Assembly: GCA_029449235.1 (NCBI GenBank)
Contig: JANATG010000006.1
Coordinates: 2,356,001 to 2,420,000 of the forward strand
From: Linnemannia schmuckeri
Taxonomy: Eukaryota; Mortierellomycota; Mortierellomycetes; Mortierellales; Mortierellaceae
Reading direction: 5' to 3'
Length of the DNA: 64,000 nt
Shown: in pieces, positions 10,984 to 22,309 of the stretch
Position numbering within the stretch: the first letter of the stretch is position 1
Layout: every line of letters starts with the position of its first letter
The notes under the pieces: model-generated
Databases searched by the model: none
What the model was told of the DNA's origin: nothing
What the model saw: the letters and a program-made list of their open reading frames with translations, nothing else
Made by a program: the position numbers and the translations under genes

Positions 10984-13284
10984 ATGGGACGTACAAACAA
11001 CAACCCCAGAGCTGGAAAGACCGGCAAGCAGGCTAGAGCCGCAGCCGCCGCCAACTCCAACAACAGTAACGTCTGCTTTCATTGCGTTCGACATTCATTC
11101 ATCACTTCATTTTTGACTTGACTGAACCAAGTCGGCATTCGCAATTCACATTTATGACTCTCAGCACCACTTTGCTTACATTATCCCTTTTCACCTCCTA
11201 CTCATATCATCCAATGTAGAGTTGAGGAAGGACCCCGGTGTGCCAAACCTGAACCCTCTCCGCGAACAAATGCTCCAAAAGAAAATGCGAGCTGCCGAAG
11301 CCAAACAACAACAGCGCGAAGCCCGCGAAATGGCCATGAACAAGAACCGCAAAATTATCTCCTCATCCTCCGCAGTTTCAATCCACGACATGGCTCGCCT
11401 GGCCAACGCCCGCGGGAAGGAATACGATGCGACGGCGGTCGAAGTCAAGGCGGATGATGGTGTTCGTGAGGTGGTGGATTCTGCTGCTGTCGGCGGGAAG
11501 GATAACTCGAGAAAGGCATATTATCGAGAGTTTAGGAAGGTGTTGGAGAATGCTGATGTTATCCTGGAGGTTTTGGATGCTAGAGATCCTTTGGGGTGTA
11601 GGACTAAGCAGATTGAAAGGTTGATTATGGATGCTGGAACTGATAAGCGTATCATTCTCGTTCTTAACAAAATCGGTAAGTGTTGATCTTTGTTTTAATT
11701 ATTTGTGAAAGGCTAAGAGAGGAATAAAAGGACAAGGGACGATATAGGACTAAGAAAAGATAATGGACATGGAACACATGGAAGTGGTGGACTTATTTAC
11801 CTTGTTCAATTGCATGTTCTTTTTTTTTTTTGTTAACAAATATAAATACTTTGTGTCAACATAATTTGTAGATCTTGCACCAAGAGAGAATGTGGAGAGC
11901 TGGTTGAAGTACTTGCGTCACGAATATCCCACTATCGCATTCAAGGCCTCGACTCAGTCACAACGCACCAACCTCGGACAGAGCAACGTCGGAACAGACA
12001 TGGCGACCGACGACATGTTGACGAGTAGTGAATGTTTGGGAGCCGATCAGCTGGTCAAGTTGCTCAAGAACTATTGCCGAAACGCCAACATCAAGACCGC
12101 CATCACAGTCGGTGTCATTGGATACCCCAACGTCGGAAAGTCGTCGGTCATCAACTCGTTGAAGCGTTCCAAGGTCTGCGGTGTCGGTTCTACCCCTGGA
12201 TTCACCAAAGTCGCACAGGAGATCAACCTGGACAAGAACATCAAATTGCTGGATTGCCCCGGTATCGTCTTCAGTAAGGGCGACAATGGAGAGACACCCG
12301 CAGAGTTGTTGCTCCGTAACTGTGTCAAGGTTGAGTTGCTCGAGGACCCCATCTCGCCCGTCGAGTTGATCGTTGGACGGTGCAAGAAGGAGCAGTTGAT
12401 GGAGATGTATGGCGTTCCTCTCTTTGACGACGTCAACGACTTTTTGGTCCACTTGGCCCGTATCCGTGGAAAGCTGAAGCGTGGAGGCATCCCCGACATT
12501 TTTTCGGCCGCGCGGTCGATTCTTAACGACTGGAACTCTGGAAAGATTCCCTTCTACACCATCCCTCCAGTCACTCAACACACCCCTGCCGCCGCCGCCT
12601 CGATGGTTGAAGGATGGAGCAAGGAGTTTGATATCGATACTCAGGAAGATGTCCAAGTCTTGGCAAACATGAAGTCGACCGTCGACATGAAGCACGCCAT
12701 GGCCATGACTGCCCACGAGCTCGAGGAGGGAGAGATGGATATGATGGGTAACGACGAGGACGAGATGTACGACAGCGATAACGACATGGCGATGGACGAG
12801 GATGGTTTTATGGATCAGGACGAGATGGGCGGTGATCAGGAAGCGCCTGTAGTCGGACGCTCTTCCAAGCCTGTGATCAACTTTAAGCCCAAGGGTAAGA
12901 AGATTGAGCCTAAAGTCAAGCCCCAGATGGCGTTCACGCCCGAGGAGGCCGAGCTGAACCCTCGTTTGAACCAGGACCGCAAGAAGTGGCTCAAGCAGCA
13001 GCAGAAGAAGGCTCGCAAGTTGGCCAACGCGGTCGAGGCTGGCGAGGATCTGGATATGGACGATGATGACGAGGGAGATGTCGGTTTCGCACAGCCTTCT
13101 CGCTTCGACTTTGGACAGTTCAGCGGCCAATTCGGCGGTGATGACGAACGTAGGTGTCACTTTCATTGCTTTCTTGCCCGTGGTGATGATTTTGTAGGAG
13201 TATGGAGGTGGATATTAACAACCGCTTTTTTTGTTTGATTGTGTTTTCTTAATCTTAGTGCCTGACGAAGACGAGGATCTGTAG
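10984..13284 (+). CDS. NUG1: NUG1/nucleostemin-type circularly permuted GTPase
   Basis: Four exons (10984-11065, 11220-11675, 11872-13149, 13259-13284), 613 residues. A short basic N-terminus is followed by KLRKDPGVPNLNPLREQM, the Grn1/GNL3 N-terminal signature. The GTPase motifs are circularly permuted, as in the YlqF/YawG group: G4 (NKID, ~177-180, across intron 2) precedes G1 (GYPNVGKSS, ~263-271) and G3 (DCPGIV, ~307-312). An acidic, Met/Asp-rich segment lies at ~390-440, with a Lys-rich tail after it. The family acts in the nucleolus and nucleus in 60S pre-ribosome assembly and export. Intron 2 splits the G4 Asp codon, leaving G|AT. The final exon encodes only the last eight residues (LPDEDEDL). 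Confidence 0.93.
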
Positions 13285-13580
13285 AGTCCCACTTAGCATC
13301 ATCATATCCGTAATAGCACACCTTTTCATATCCCCTTTTGCATTCATTAAAGCATTACCAACACGCATCCTAGCAGTTTTCAAATCCTTTGTCTTCTTTT
13401 TGCTACCCGTTGTGACTATTTTCCACGTCAGTCCCACGACGCGCGTCTGTCCTAAACGTATTTCAAAGTGTCAATTTCTCTGCTTCTAATTCACCTCCTT
13501 TTTCCCTCTTTACTCATCCACCTTCTCTCATCACGCTCTCCCACACCTCTGCAGGAAACACAACAAACTCACAGGAACAA

Positions 13581-14534
13581 ATGAACTCATTCATACCATC
13601 CCCGGGCTTTGACGCCCGCCGGTTCAAGGGTACAACCCTCATCCTGCCCTCAGTCTCGATCGGCAATGTGCCCCAGTTGACCACAGATCTTTTACTCTCA
13701 ACCCTCAAACTCGACCGTGTTGGTTGTATCGAGGATGAGAATGTCATCCCCGTCCTTGGACCTGCTGACTGTCCCCATGGCGAATCTTCTACCTCCACAG
13801 CAGCCTTTCCCACCGTAGGAGCAGGAGCAGGAGCAGCAGGAGTCTCAGGAGGATTGCTGTCGCTGGCCGTGGAGGTCTTCCAATCCAAGGACGGCAAATG
13901 GACACTCATCCAACAGCGGTCCCCCACCGTCTCGCACCGGTCCCACCACTACGCCGATAACTTGGTCCAGTTCATTCGGGACTCGGAGTTTGACCAAGTG
14001 GTCCTCCTAGCCTCGGCCGATGGTGCCCGCAGGATCGATATCCAGTTGCGGTCGGGAAACCCTGTCCGGTATATCCCCTCGCCACAGTTGCCAGCGACGC
14101 TTTTGGATATTCTGAGGGGGCTGGGGTTGGAGACGCTCGAGAACATCCCGGCGACGGATCGGGAGGTGCAGCATGCGCGTGAACTCTTGGCCGAGCGGGT
14201 ACAGGACATTCAACTCGACGACCCTTCTGCCTCCTCAGCAACATCAGCACAAAGCACGCTAGAGAAGGTGCCGAGGATACCGAACGGAGGCTTTGCCCGT
14301 CGCTTGCACTCACTCTGCCAAGAGTCTGGGATCGCGATTTTGACGGTAGTGGCGTTTGCGATGGAGGGTGACAATGCGCCCGATGCCATCTTTTTGGCGA
14401 ATGTGCTGAATGCGATTTTGAAGGTCCATATCCCGACGGAGCAACAGATCCGGGATGGAGAAGGGGAGTGGAAGGTTCCGAGGAGCTGGGATTCGTTGTA
14501 TGGCAACTCGCACCATCAGGATATGTATCAGTAA
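13581..14534 (+). CDS. ADD66: Proteasome assembly chaperone 2 (PSMG2/Add66)
   Basis: Intronless frame of 317 residues starting MNSFIPSPGFD. The N-terminal block (FKGTTLILPSVSIGNVPQLT, then DLLLSTLKLDRVGCIEDENV) is the typical PAC2 start. It is followed by AVEVFQSKDGKWTLIQQRSP, the FDQVVLLASADGARR strand, and a C-terminal helix with FLANVLNAILKV. An Ala/Gly-rich insertion sits near residues 75-95. PAC2 pairs with PAC1 to assemble the 20S proteasome alpha ring. The gene lies ~300 bases after NUG1 on the same strand and converges on SPT4. Confidence 0.93.
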   Translation: MNSFIPSPGFDARRFKGTTLILPSVSIGNVPQLTTDLLLSTLKLDRVGCIEDENVIPVLGPADCPHGESSTSTAAFPTVGAGAGAAGVSGGLLSLAVEVFQSKDGKWTLIQQRSPTVSHRSHHYADNLVQFIRDSEFDQVVLLASADGARRIDIQLRSGNPVRYIPSPQLPATLLDILRGLGLETLENIPATDREVQHARELLAERVQDIQLDDPSASSATSAQSTLEKVPRIPNGGFARRLHSLCQESGIAILTVVAFAMEGDNAPDAIFLANVLNAILKVHIPTEQQIRDGEGEWKVPRSWDSLYGNSHHQDMYQ

Positions 14535-14715
14535 ATTACGTGTAGTAAGCATAGTAGTAAGGAACAACAAAAAAAAGCAATGTCATACATTTCAACAGAG
14601 ACGAGTATGAGTTGAGAAGGTAAATAATAAGAATAGGTTGTTGGGTAGTTGGTTTATTGTACAAAGTGAAGTAGAGACAAAACGAAGAGGGGAGCACTTT
14701 TCTTCCTGACGCTTC

Positions 14716-15753
14716 TTAGTCCCTGGCCGAACCATCCCTACAAAAACAGAATGAAACGTGGTATACAATTAGATTTTAACATACGTAAGCGAAGAATATC
14801 GTTATAACATCCTGAGCTCAATACCATAGCTCCTTGTTTTGCACTTCGTCTGGGAAGATGATAGTTTACCTTGGCCTGTACTTGATGCCCTTGCCCTCGA
14901 GCTCGTCTTCAATCTCTTCAGGAAGTCGTCCCTGTACCTGAACAGCGTAGATTCCCTTCTCGAATTTATCTATCATGTTATTGTTATTGTTTGGTAATAT
15001 CTAGGCAGTTAGTATGATCGTCTTTTCGTGCAGAAGAGTTGAGTTCGCCGTGTGTATACGTGCGAGTGTGTAAAAATGGGTTGATCCGTGCGAGCTGATG
15101 CGATTCGTATCCTGTGTATCCACCTTGCGTGATTTGTTGATTTGGATTTCTATGCCTCTGATAATGGTAAAGTTGCTTTTCCAGTTGTACGATTGCTGTC
15201 GCTTTCCTTATTGTTTCTGTGTGGGTTTGTGGAGGGTGCCTGTCTTACCGATACGTTGCCACTTGGCAACCCAGCTCTCTGAAGGCTGCATCACAGCAAT
15301 TGCACTATTATTCGAAAACAAAACAATGCCGCAGCCGTGTGTAATGTTAGTCCCTTGGTATGCAGATCATACGTTTCCACTCAATTAGTCTGTACCCCTG
15401 TTCTCAGATACAGCATGGATCGCCTCTGGTTATAGTTGTCGTGTGCTGTTGTGATTATTTACCCATCATAGTGCTGGCTGGTGCAATCCATGACGCGGTC
15501 CATGTGTCCTCTCATCTCCAGAAGGGATTCGCAGTTGTCACATCCGCTCTTGAAGAACTGCTCTTGCTTCTATTAGGTTTATGAATGGCCAACAAAAGTG
15601 TCGGTCGTTAGTACTTGAACAAAACGAAAAGGTGGTGCTGATTCCCTGAGAAATATTTTTCACATGAGTTTTCGAGAGGGTCCTTGCCTTGATGAGCGAG
15701 CAGAGTAGGCAGGCTCTGAGCTGCTTCTTGTCGGTGGGGATGATTCCTGACAT
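14716..15753 (-). CDS. SPT4: Transcription elongation factor Spt4
   Basis: Five exons on the minus strand (15753-15688, 15569-15463, 15304-15249, 14969-14870, 14737-14716), 116 residues. The zinc-finger cysteines are visible: LRACLLCSLIK in exon 1 and GCDNCESL in exon 2. These are followed by MDCTSQHYDG, the Spt5-binding MQPSESWVAKWQRI block, KGIYAVQVQGRLPEEI and a short tail ending YRPRDGSARD. Together they match the whole Spt4 fold. Spt4 with Spt5 keeps RNA polymerase II processive. The first intron appears to use a GC donor (AAG|GCAAGG), since no GT donor fits the conserved protein there. The gene shares a 425-base divergent promoter with the acetyltransferase gene. Confidence 0.93.
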
Positions 15754-16178
15754 GGCGAAGTGAGAGTGTGTGATGTTGAGAGAAGTGTGATTTCTCTCCT
15801 GGAACGTTTGACAGGTTGAAATAGTCAACAATTGACAGTCACCAAAGGAACAAGCCACTGGTTTGACATTTCAACCTGCCCAACGAATTTGGATTTCCAT
15901 TTTTTTTCTCTCTTCTTTTCCACACCCCGCACACACTCCCCTCGCCAACCTCACTCTCGCTCCTGCCCAGCACACGAACCACAAGCAACGGGCAACAACA
16001 CAGGACACGCCACCAAAACTAAGCTCAACCTCAGGGCACTTTTCATCAACGCACTCCCAGGAACCAACTAACTTTCAAGTTTGCTTCCCACTCGCCACTT
16101 GTCATCAACAAAACACCCAAAACACATATCCTCTTCTACTCTCTCACATCTCATCAACACACTCACCTCAGCACAGAC
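15754..16178. promoter_or_regulatory. Bidirectional promoter, SPT4 / ESA1
   Basis: 425 bases between two divergent start codons. The ESA1-proximal half is strongly pyrimidine- and CA-rich, as in other leaders of this window. No TATA box stands out. Confidence 0.55.
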
Positions 16179-17762
16179 ATGTCGGCAGCATCAAGTCCGT
16201 TCCCGAGCACAGTTGTCACAGGAGGCACCATTGGCTCAATAGTCATCGGATGCAAGCTTCAAGTCCTGCACGGCAACCCTCCCGAATACCGTAAAGCCGA
16301 GATTCTCTCTATCCGACCCACACCAACCCCCGAGGACGCCACCCGGTCGGAATACTATGTCCATTACTCGGACTACAACAAACGTCTGGATGAATGGGTT
16401 GCCCCTGAACGATTGAATCTTTTGGGCGAGATTGAATACCCAAAACTCAAGAAGCCCAAGACGGTTCTCGCAGGGATCGGCAAGGAGACTGGAAAAGGAT
16501 CAGAACCGGGTACTCCTGGTTCGACGGCGAATGGTGGCAGGGTGGCTAAGAATAACAGGAAGAGTAATCTGAGCAAGGCGGCCACGGCAGGAAAGGCAGG
16601 TGATGCTGCGTCGCCGGCACCAGGAACTCCAGGAACCCCCGGCGGTGCTGCTACTCCGTCTGTAGCAGGCAATAAGCGCAAGGCGTCGGCGATGGATGAG
16701 GCTGGTGGATCGAGTCAGGAGAAAGAAGGTCAAGTGCCGATGATTAAAGTCAGCGGTGAGGACGAGGACGAAGATGATGATGGTCAGGGAGGCGATGATA
16801 CACCTGGGCAGGACGAGAACAGTACGGGCGAGTATTCCAAGGAACGGGAGATCGAGAAGCTTCGGACGTCGGGATCGATGACTCAGGATCCGCACGAGGT
16901 TGCGCGTGTCAAGAACCTGAACCTGATCCAGATCGGCAAGCATGAGGTTGAGACCTGGTACTTTTCACCTTACCCCGTCGAGTACGCTCATCTGCCCATT
17001 ATCTACATCTGCGAGTTTTGTCTGTCTTACTTCCCAGCAGTCAAGCAGCTCTCCCGTCATCGGACGAAATGTTCGCTTCAACACCCTCCCGGTAACGAAA
17101 TCTACCGTAAGGATAATATTTCGTTCTTTGAGATTGACGGACGGAAACAAAAGGTCTATTGCCGGAACCTGTGTCTGCTGTCGAAGCTGTTTCTGGACCA
17201 CAAGGCTCTGTACTACGACGTCGACCCGTTCTTGTTCTACGTGATGACGGTCCGGGACGAAGATGGCGCACATCTGATTGGATATTTCTCAAAGGAAAAG
17301 GAGTCGTCGGAGCAGTACAATGTCGCCTGTATTTTGACTCTCCCGCAGTATCAACGGATGGGATACGGTCGTTTGTTGATTGCGTTCTCGTATGAGTTGT
17401 CCAAAGTCGAGAAGAGACTGGGGTCACCGGAAAAGCCGTTGTCGGATCTAGGTCTGCTATCGTATCGAGCGTTCTGGTCGGAGGCGATTGTGAGTCTGTT
17501 GCTGGAGCAACACAAGACGGGCGTGGAGCTGTCGATTGATGATATTGCGAACAGGACGGCGTTCCAACCGACGGATGTGTTGCATACGCTGCAGACGCTG
17601 AATGCATTGAAGTATTATCATGGACAATATGTGATTGTGCTGAGCGAGACAGTGATCAAGAATGCGGAGCGGGCCATGAAGAAGACAAGGCGGGAGATTG
17701 ACCCGCGGGCGCTTGTCTGGAAGCCTATCCATTTTACTGCCACCCAACTGCGCTTCTTGTAA
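16179..17762 (+). CDS. ESA1: MYST-family histone acetyltransferase, Esa1/Tip60 type
   Basis: Intronless, 527 residues. A chromo-barrel domain covers about 20-95 (KLQVLHG, YYVHYSDYNKRLDEWV). A Gly/Ala/Pro-rich linker with an acidic stretch at ~190-215 follows. The MYST C2HC zinc finger begins YICEFCLSYF at ~276 and includes HRTKC. The catalytic core has the conserved Cys384 (NVACILTLP), the acetyl-CoA loop QRMGYGRLL at ~390-398, and general-base Glu418 (SPEKPLSDLG). The C-terminal winged-helix-like part ends near the stop. Chromo-barrel plus MYST is the Esa1/Tip60 layout, the NuA4 catalytic subunit that acetylates H4 and H2A. The linker is longer than in yeast Esa1 (445 residues). Confidence 0.95.
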   Translation: MSAASSPFPSTVVTGGTIGSIVIGCKLQVLHGNPPEYRKAEILSIRPTPTPEDATRSEYYVHYSDYNKRLDEWVAPERLNLLGEIEYPKLKKPKTVLAGIGKETGKGSEPGTPGSTANGGRVAKNNRKSNLSKAATAGKAGDAASPAPGTPGTPGGAATPSVAGNKRKASAMDEAGGSSQEKEGQVPMIKVSGEDEDEDDDGQGGDDTPGQDENSTGEYSKEREIEKLRTSGSMTQDPHEVARVKNLNLIQIGKHEVETWYFSPYPVEYAHLPIIYICEFCLSYFPAVKQLSRHRTKCSLQHPPGNEIYRKDNISFFEIDGRKQKVYCRNLCLLSKLFLDHKALYYDVDPFLFYVMTVRDEDGAHLIGYFSKEKESSEQYNVACILTLPQYQRMGYGRLLIAFSYELSKVEKRLGSPEKPLSDLGLLSYRAFWSEAIVSLLLEQHKTGVELSIDDIANRTAFQPTDVLHTLQTLNALKYYHGQYVIVLSETVIKNAERAMKKTRREIDPRALVWKPIHFTATQLRFL

Positions 17763-17789
17763 TCCTGGTCACATTTTGCCCGCTAAACA

Positions 17790-17795
17790 AATAAA
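17790..17795 (+). terminator. Candidate polyadenylation signal of ESA1
   Basis: AATAAA about 28 bases after the stop codon, followed by A-rich sequence. Confidence 0.4.
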
Positions 17796-18135
17796 AAAAA
17801 AAGTGACTGCTGAACACAAAAAAAAGAAAAAAGTGGATAAATGAGCTGCATGGTACAGGAGTTGAACTGTTCTTTCTCTTTTTCCGCCCTTGTTCTTCTC
17901 TCTCCCCTGGACGACTTGAACGAAATCGCAAGGCTGTCCTTGTTGACTCACTTTACGGCACACTATCAACAGCGACATCTTCAAGGAACGAACTTCTTTG
18001 ATTCCTCAAAGCTCACCTTCGTCACTCACTCACTCTTTCATTCGTCCACTTTCTTCTGTACATTAAGAAGGAAGACAACAAAACGAATCACTCAACCATC
18101 AGGAGAGAAACCCCCCACCAACACAGCCTCTACTC
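17796..18135. other. ESA1-DUS2 intergenic region
   Basis: About 340 bases. The right half is a CT/CA-rich leader before the DUS2 start. No gene seen. Confidence 0.5.
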
Positions 18136-20163
18136 ATGCAGCCTCAGCCTCAGCCCCTTAACTACACCAACGCCGCCATCCTTGCGCCTATGGTAACCCC
18201 TTCGCTCTTATCATCTGGAAGCACAAGCTAGCAATTAACTGCATATGAGGTTGGACCAAAACACAGTATCTGACAGTCTATTCACTCTTGTTCTTTTTGA
18301 ATATATAGGTTCGGATTGGCACTCTGCCAGTCAGACTGATGGCTCTGGAGTATGGCGCTGATTTGGTTTACACCCCCGAGGTTGTCGATAAGGGCATCGT
18401 TGGCTGCGAGCGAGTCGTCAATGGTACATCACTCGATCCCTCCCATCCTATCCCAGGCCACCCAAAGCAACGGCTGTGTGATCTTTCCGCCCCCGAGCTT
18501 TTTATTAACTGCTGTTTTCTTCTTCTTGCTATAGAGGACAATGGAACGATCGATTACTTGTCAAAGGGCGTGTCGATCTTCAGAACCCATCCTAGCGAAA
18601 AGTCGAGACTGGTCTTCCAGATCGGATCTGCGAATGCTGATTTGGCTCTTCAGGCTGCCTTGACTGTGTATGTGGAATCGGAAGTTGCATACTTTTGGAC
18701 GTCTCTGAAAACGTTAATTTCTAATGCAAGCTTAATCCTGACGAATTTTTTTTGTTGTTTTACGTAAAAATATATAGTGCTCAGGATGTGTCAACGATTG
18801 ATTTGAACTGCGGCTGTCCTAAGCGGTTCTCGATTCATGGAGGAATGGGCGCAGCACTCATGGAGGAACCCGAGAAACTTTGTGGGGTACGTTTTTTTTC
18901 TTCCCCTCTCCTACATCTGATTCCGGTTTTGGACCAAACGTCATATCATAATATGAAAAAATCCTCCAACAGCGAGCAACGAAAACTAACCATGTGTTCT
19001 TGTTAATTTCCAAATAGATCTTGAAGAACTTGGTGGACAACTGTGGGTTACCAGTGACATGCAAGATCAGGATCTTCCCCGACCGAGAAAGGACATTGAA
19101 GCTTGTCAAGATGATCGAGGCCACAGGTATCAAGGCTTTGGCAGTCCATTGTCGATACAGGGATGAACGGCCTCGTGAGCCTGGTCATTGGGATCGATTC
19201 AAGGAGATTGTCGATGCGGTCTCGATCCCCGTCATTGCTAACGGCGATATCAAGGAGTACGCTGATATGGCCCGTATCCGCGAGTTGTCAGGTAAACCTG
19301 ATTGCTTTTTTTTCTTGTTTCTGGTTTTGTGAGTTGAGTATTTTGTCCCGCACACTTCTTTAGGACTAATCTTCTAACCGTTCTGGTGTCATTTATTTGA
19401 CGAATGAATTAAATTAACAGGCTGTGCGGGAGTTATGATTGCAAGAGGAGCAGAGGCGAATGTCTCCATTTTCAGGAAGGAGGGCCGTTTGCCTCTCATG
19501 GATATTGTTCGCCAATACATGCGCCGCGTAAGTCTGTCTCCAAAGAAGAACACTTCTTCAAACTGACATATCTCAGAGTTTGTCATTACCAAGGCAATCT
19601 ATACTGTCCATAGCTCCCTCTAACCTCGTTACTTTTTCTCCATCTCCCAATGTGAATAATAGTGCTTGGAGACAAGAAACCACCACTCAAACACAAAATA
19701 CTGTGTGATGCAGATGTTTGTCGAAGACACCAAATCGCCTTACTACAAACCCCTCTGTGAAGCCAAGAGTTTCAGAGCAGTCTGCAAGGTGTTTGATATG
19801 GAGGGCGAACTGGATGCGTGGATCAAGAAGCAGGAGGAACATGGATGGCCTACAGATCTGGATAGCGCCCCTCGTAAGGCTGCTGAGTCCAAGGAGAAAG
19901 CAGCCAAGAATGGCAAGGCTGCTGTTGCTGCTGCTGCTATTGTCGAGATGGCGACAACAGACTCGACGTTGGGAAAGCGGAAGCAGAATGATTTGAAGGA
20001 CGAAATCCCGGCAGGAGCGAGTGTCGTAGAGGTTGATGGCACTCCTGTGACAAAGAAGCATGCTGGTGGGGATGGCGCTTCTTCTCAACCCACGCCTGCC
20101 GATACTCCTCAGCCTGACGTCGAGACTGAGGTCGAAACCACTACTTCTATTCCTCTTGCATAA
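18136..20163 (+). CDS. DUS2: tRNA-dihydrouridine(20) synthase Dus2/Smm1
   Basis: Seven exons (18136-18192, 18309-18423, 18535-18667, 18778-18886, 19018-19291, 19421-19527, 19663-20163), 431 residues. The FMN-binding TIM barrel starts with ILAPMVRIGTLPVRLMALEY. LVFQIGSANADLA and the catalytic block DLNCGCPKRFSIHGG follow, with active-site Cys115. Further on are TCKIRIFPDRERTL, KALAVHCRYRDERPREPGHW and PVIANGDIKEY. GVMIARGAEAN is the phosphate-binding segment. The last exon starts at TGC before RNHHSNTKYCVMQM, the conserved helical-domain motif. The enzyme reduces uridine 20 in the D-loop of tRNAs with NADPH. No dsRNA-binding domain follows. The tail (~350-431) is low-complexity. Confidence 0.95.
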
Positions 20164-20169
20164 ACATAT

Positions 20170-20175
20170 AATAAA
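20170..20175 (+). terminator. Candidate polyadenylation signal of DUS2
   Basis: AATAAA seven bases after the DUS2 stop, within the 187-base gap to the convergent VPS68 gene. Confidence 0.4.
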
Positions 20176-20350
20176 TCCACCCTTGACATTATATGTACTT
20201 TTAGTTGCTGTCGCTAATTCCTATACAAAGCTACTTCTGCCGTCTTTTCCGTCCTGCAAACATATCCTTCCCTCTGCATGTTCTTTTTGCTCCTTGCGCC
20301 TCAATTGGTCAGTTGGCTATGTACAACCAAACAACCTTTCAGCTGCTGTC

Positions 20351-20795
20351 TTAAATGGCAAAGTTGTATTGGTATTCCGACTCTGTGCTCTGGGCCACCC
20401 ACAAAATCGCGGCACTATATCATTCAGAACGAAACATAAAGCCAACAAAAAAAGCAAAGGTGTTAGAAAAAAGAGTCCGGTAGCTGCTCGTTTGCTCCTC
20501 TGCTTGCTTGCTTTGTTATCCTGTTCTTCCACCTACCTGGCCATGAGGGAACCGTTCTGGATGACGTTACTGATTCCCCAAGAGTTGAAGATTTTGCCGT
20601 GGTTGGGCAATAGGTACTTGATGCACAACACCGACTGGTAGATATAAGAAAACGCAAAAAATGCATAATGCATGGCCGGTCAGTATTTGCTCTAGGTTTT
20701 TTGCTCTCCTGTGCCCCTCTCCCTTTATCCCAACGGAACTCCCTCCAAGAAAACAGTGCGCTTTAGAAGCAAAGAGTGACAACAAGATAAAAGAG

Positions 20796-20839
<44 letters not shown>

Positions 20840-21728
20840 CGTACAACAGATCCAGCAAGCCCTCCAGCCATGAACGCAAATCCGACAAACAGAAAGACGC
20901 GCGCCTTCCAGGCGACACTGGTGCCACCACCGCTGCTCGAGAATGAGAACGAGTCTCCGCGCAGTGCTCCCTTGTCAATCAAATTGATACTGTTTCGTTG
21001 TTTTTGTTTGTCGTTGGTTGTTGGTTGTTGTTGATATTTCCAGGTTCCCGGTGTGTTGCCATATGTAGAAAAGGTAAAAGAGGACTGTTAGAACCAAGAA
21101 AAAAATCGTCATATGCACCAAGTCAAGAAACGGTCATTGTGGAAATACAGGTCCAGGTGGAAGGGGGAGAGACAAGGGGGGGAGGAGAAATAACGTGGTC
21201 GAAGGCAAAACAAAGGGGAATATCCATAACACATAAGAAAAGGCAACAAGAACCTACACAAGCATTCCGATGGTGCTGCAGATTCCGGGCACCCAGTCAA
21301 CAAAAGAGACCGACGCATATTTGGGTCCGTCGTCATAGTTCCAGTTCTTGGACCTGATTACTGCATCGATAAAGAACCACCATCCCAGCGCAAACTATTC
21401 CCGTTTTTCGTTTTTGACGTCAAAGAAGGAAAGATGGAAGGAAAGGCTGTTAGCTGGAAGAAGAGTGTGGTGACAGACCGGATAGGGAGTGAGAGAGTAT
21501 CGTCCCTGCTTGCTTCCTTTTGGTTGCGTCGACGACAAAGTAAAAACAGCGCACTCTAATCATAGAGTAAAAGAAGAAAAAGAGAAAAAAGAGAAAGAGA
21601 GAACGTACGAGGGCGCCAGAGATGTAGATAGCAGCGTCACGAGCCTTGGGACCCAGGCGAGGTATCCTTGGCATGGGGAAAAGGCAAATGCGCTTCTGCC
21701 TGTCACTGAGGTTCCATTGGTTCGACAT
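20351..21728 (-). CDS. VPS68: Vps68/TMEM50 (UPF0220) membrane protein
   Basis: Five exons (21728-21609, 21394-21258, 20989-20845, 20634-20537, 20414-20351), 187 residues, close to yeast Vps68 (184). Four membrane segments are visible: around DAAIYISGALFALGWWFFID, SFVDWVPGICSTIGMLVINL, WKARVFLFVGFAFMAGGLAG, and the last one ending AAILWVAQSTESEYQYNF. The final motif is the best family marker and is only readable after joining exons 4 and 5. Vps68 associates with ESCRT-III and takes part in vacuolar/endosomal sorting. Intron 3 contains an unbroken run of 40 A on the plus strand (T on the coding strand). Confidence 0.93.
20798..20837 (+). repeat. A40 homopolymer in VPS68 intron 3
   Basis: Forty uninterrupted A on the plus strand. 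On the coding strand this is a T tract just inside the donor side of the intron. Confidence 0.9.
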
Positions 21729-22309
21729 TCCCGCTTTGTTTTGTTGGTGCGTGAGAGTCGTAAAGGTGCTGGTGGTGTTGCTTGTCCTGGGGTTTTACTT
21801 TTTTGTCGGAGTCGTTAGCGAGAAAGTGTTGTTTGTTCGTTAGAGGGGTATGAAGAAATTGATAAAGAATAAGAGAAAAGAAAAAAAAAAGGCGTGAGAG
21901 TGGGGAAGTAAGGAAGTAAGGAAGGAAGGAAGGAAGGAAGGAAGGCAAAGAAAAGGCGGGTATCAAAGCCATGACGAATCATCGAAAGAAAAAAGGCAAA
22001 AACTCCGCCGACACTGACAGAGAACGCCAAAACTCAACGGTGACCTCGTGAGCACATCACACTGCACTTCATCGTTCCCTGCTCTTCCTCTTCCTTGTCA
22101 CCATCTTTTGCCAAGTTCCCCTCTTTGCTATTTTTCATTCTTCCTTTCTTTAAATTCACATACACACATAGTCTCTCTCTCTCTCTTACATACATACGCC
22201 CTTCCCTGCAACCATTACTCTTTATTATCACCCCCATCGATTTAGTTACATTGGACACCATAGCATGATAAAAGCGGATGGATGTGATTGCGACAGGAGC
22301 TTTCTCCGA
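21729..22309. other. VPS68 upstream region
   Basis: Promoter and leader of VPS68, purine-rich on the plus strand, with a GGAA microsatellite and a CT-rich block at 22165-22190. No gene seen. Confidence 0.5.
21920..21945 (+). repeat. (GGAA)n microsatellite
   Basis: Six perfect GGAA units plus a partial one, ~190 bases upstream of the VPS68 start codon. Confidence 0.85.

Noticed and set aside
11958..13166. 402-residue minus-strand frame
   Set aside because: Lies opposite the NUG1 coding exon and has the Leu/Val/His-rich composition of a shadow frame.
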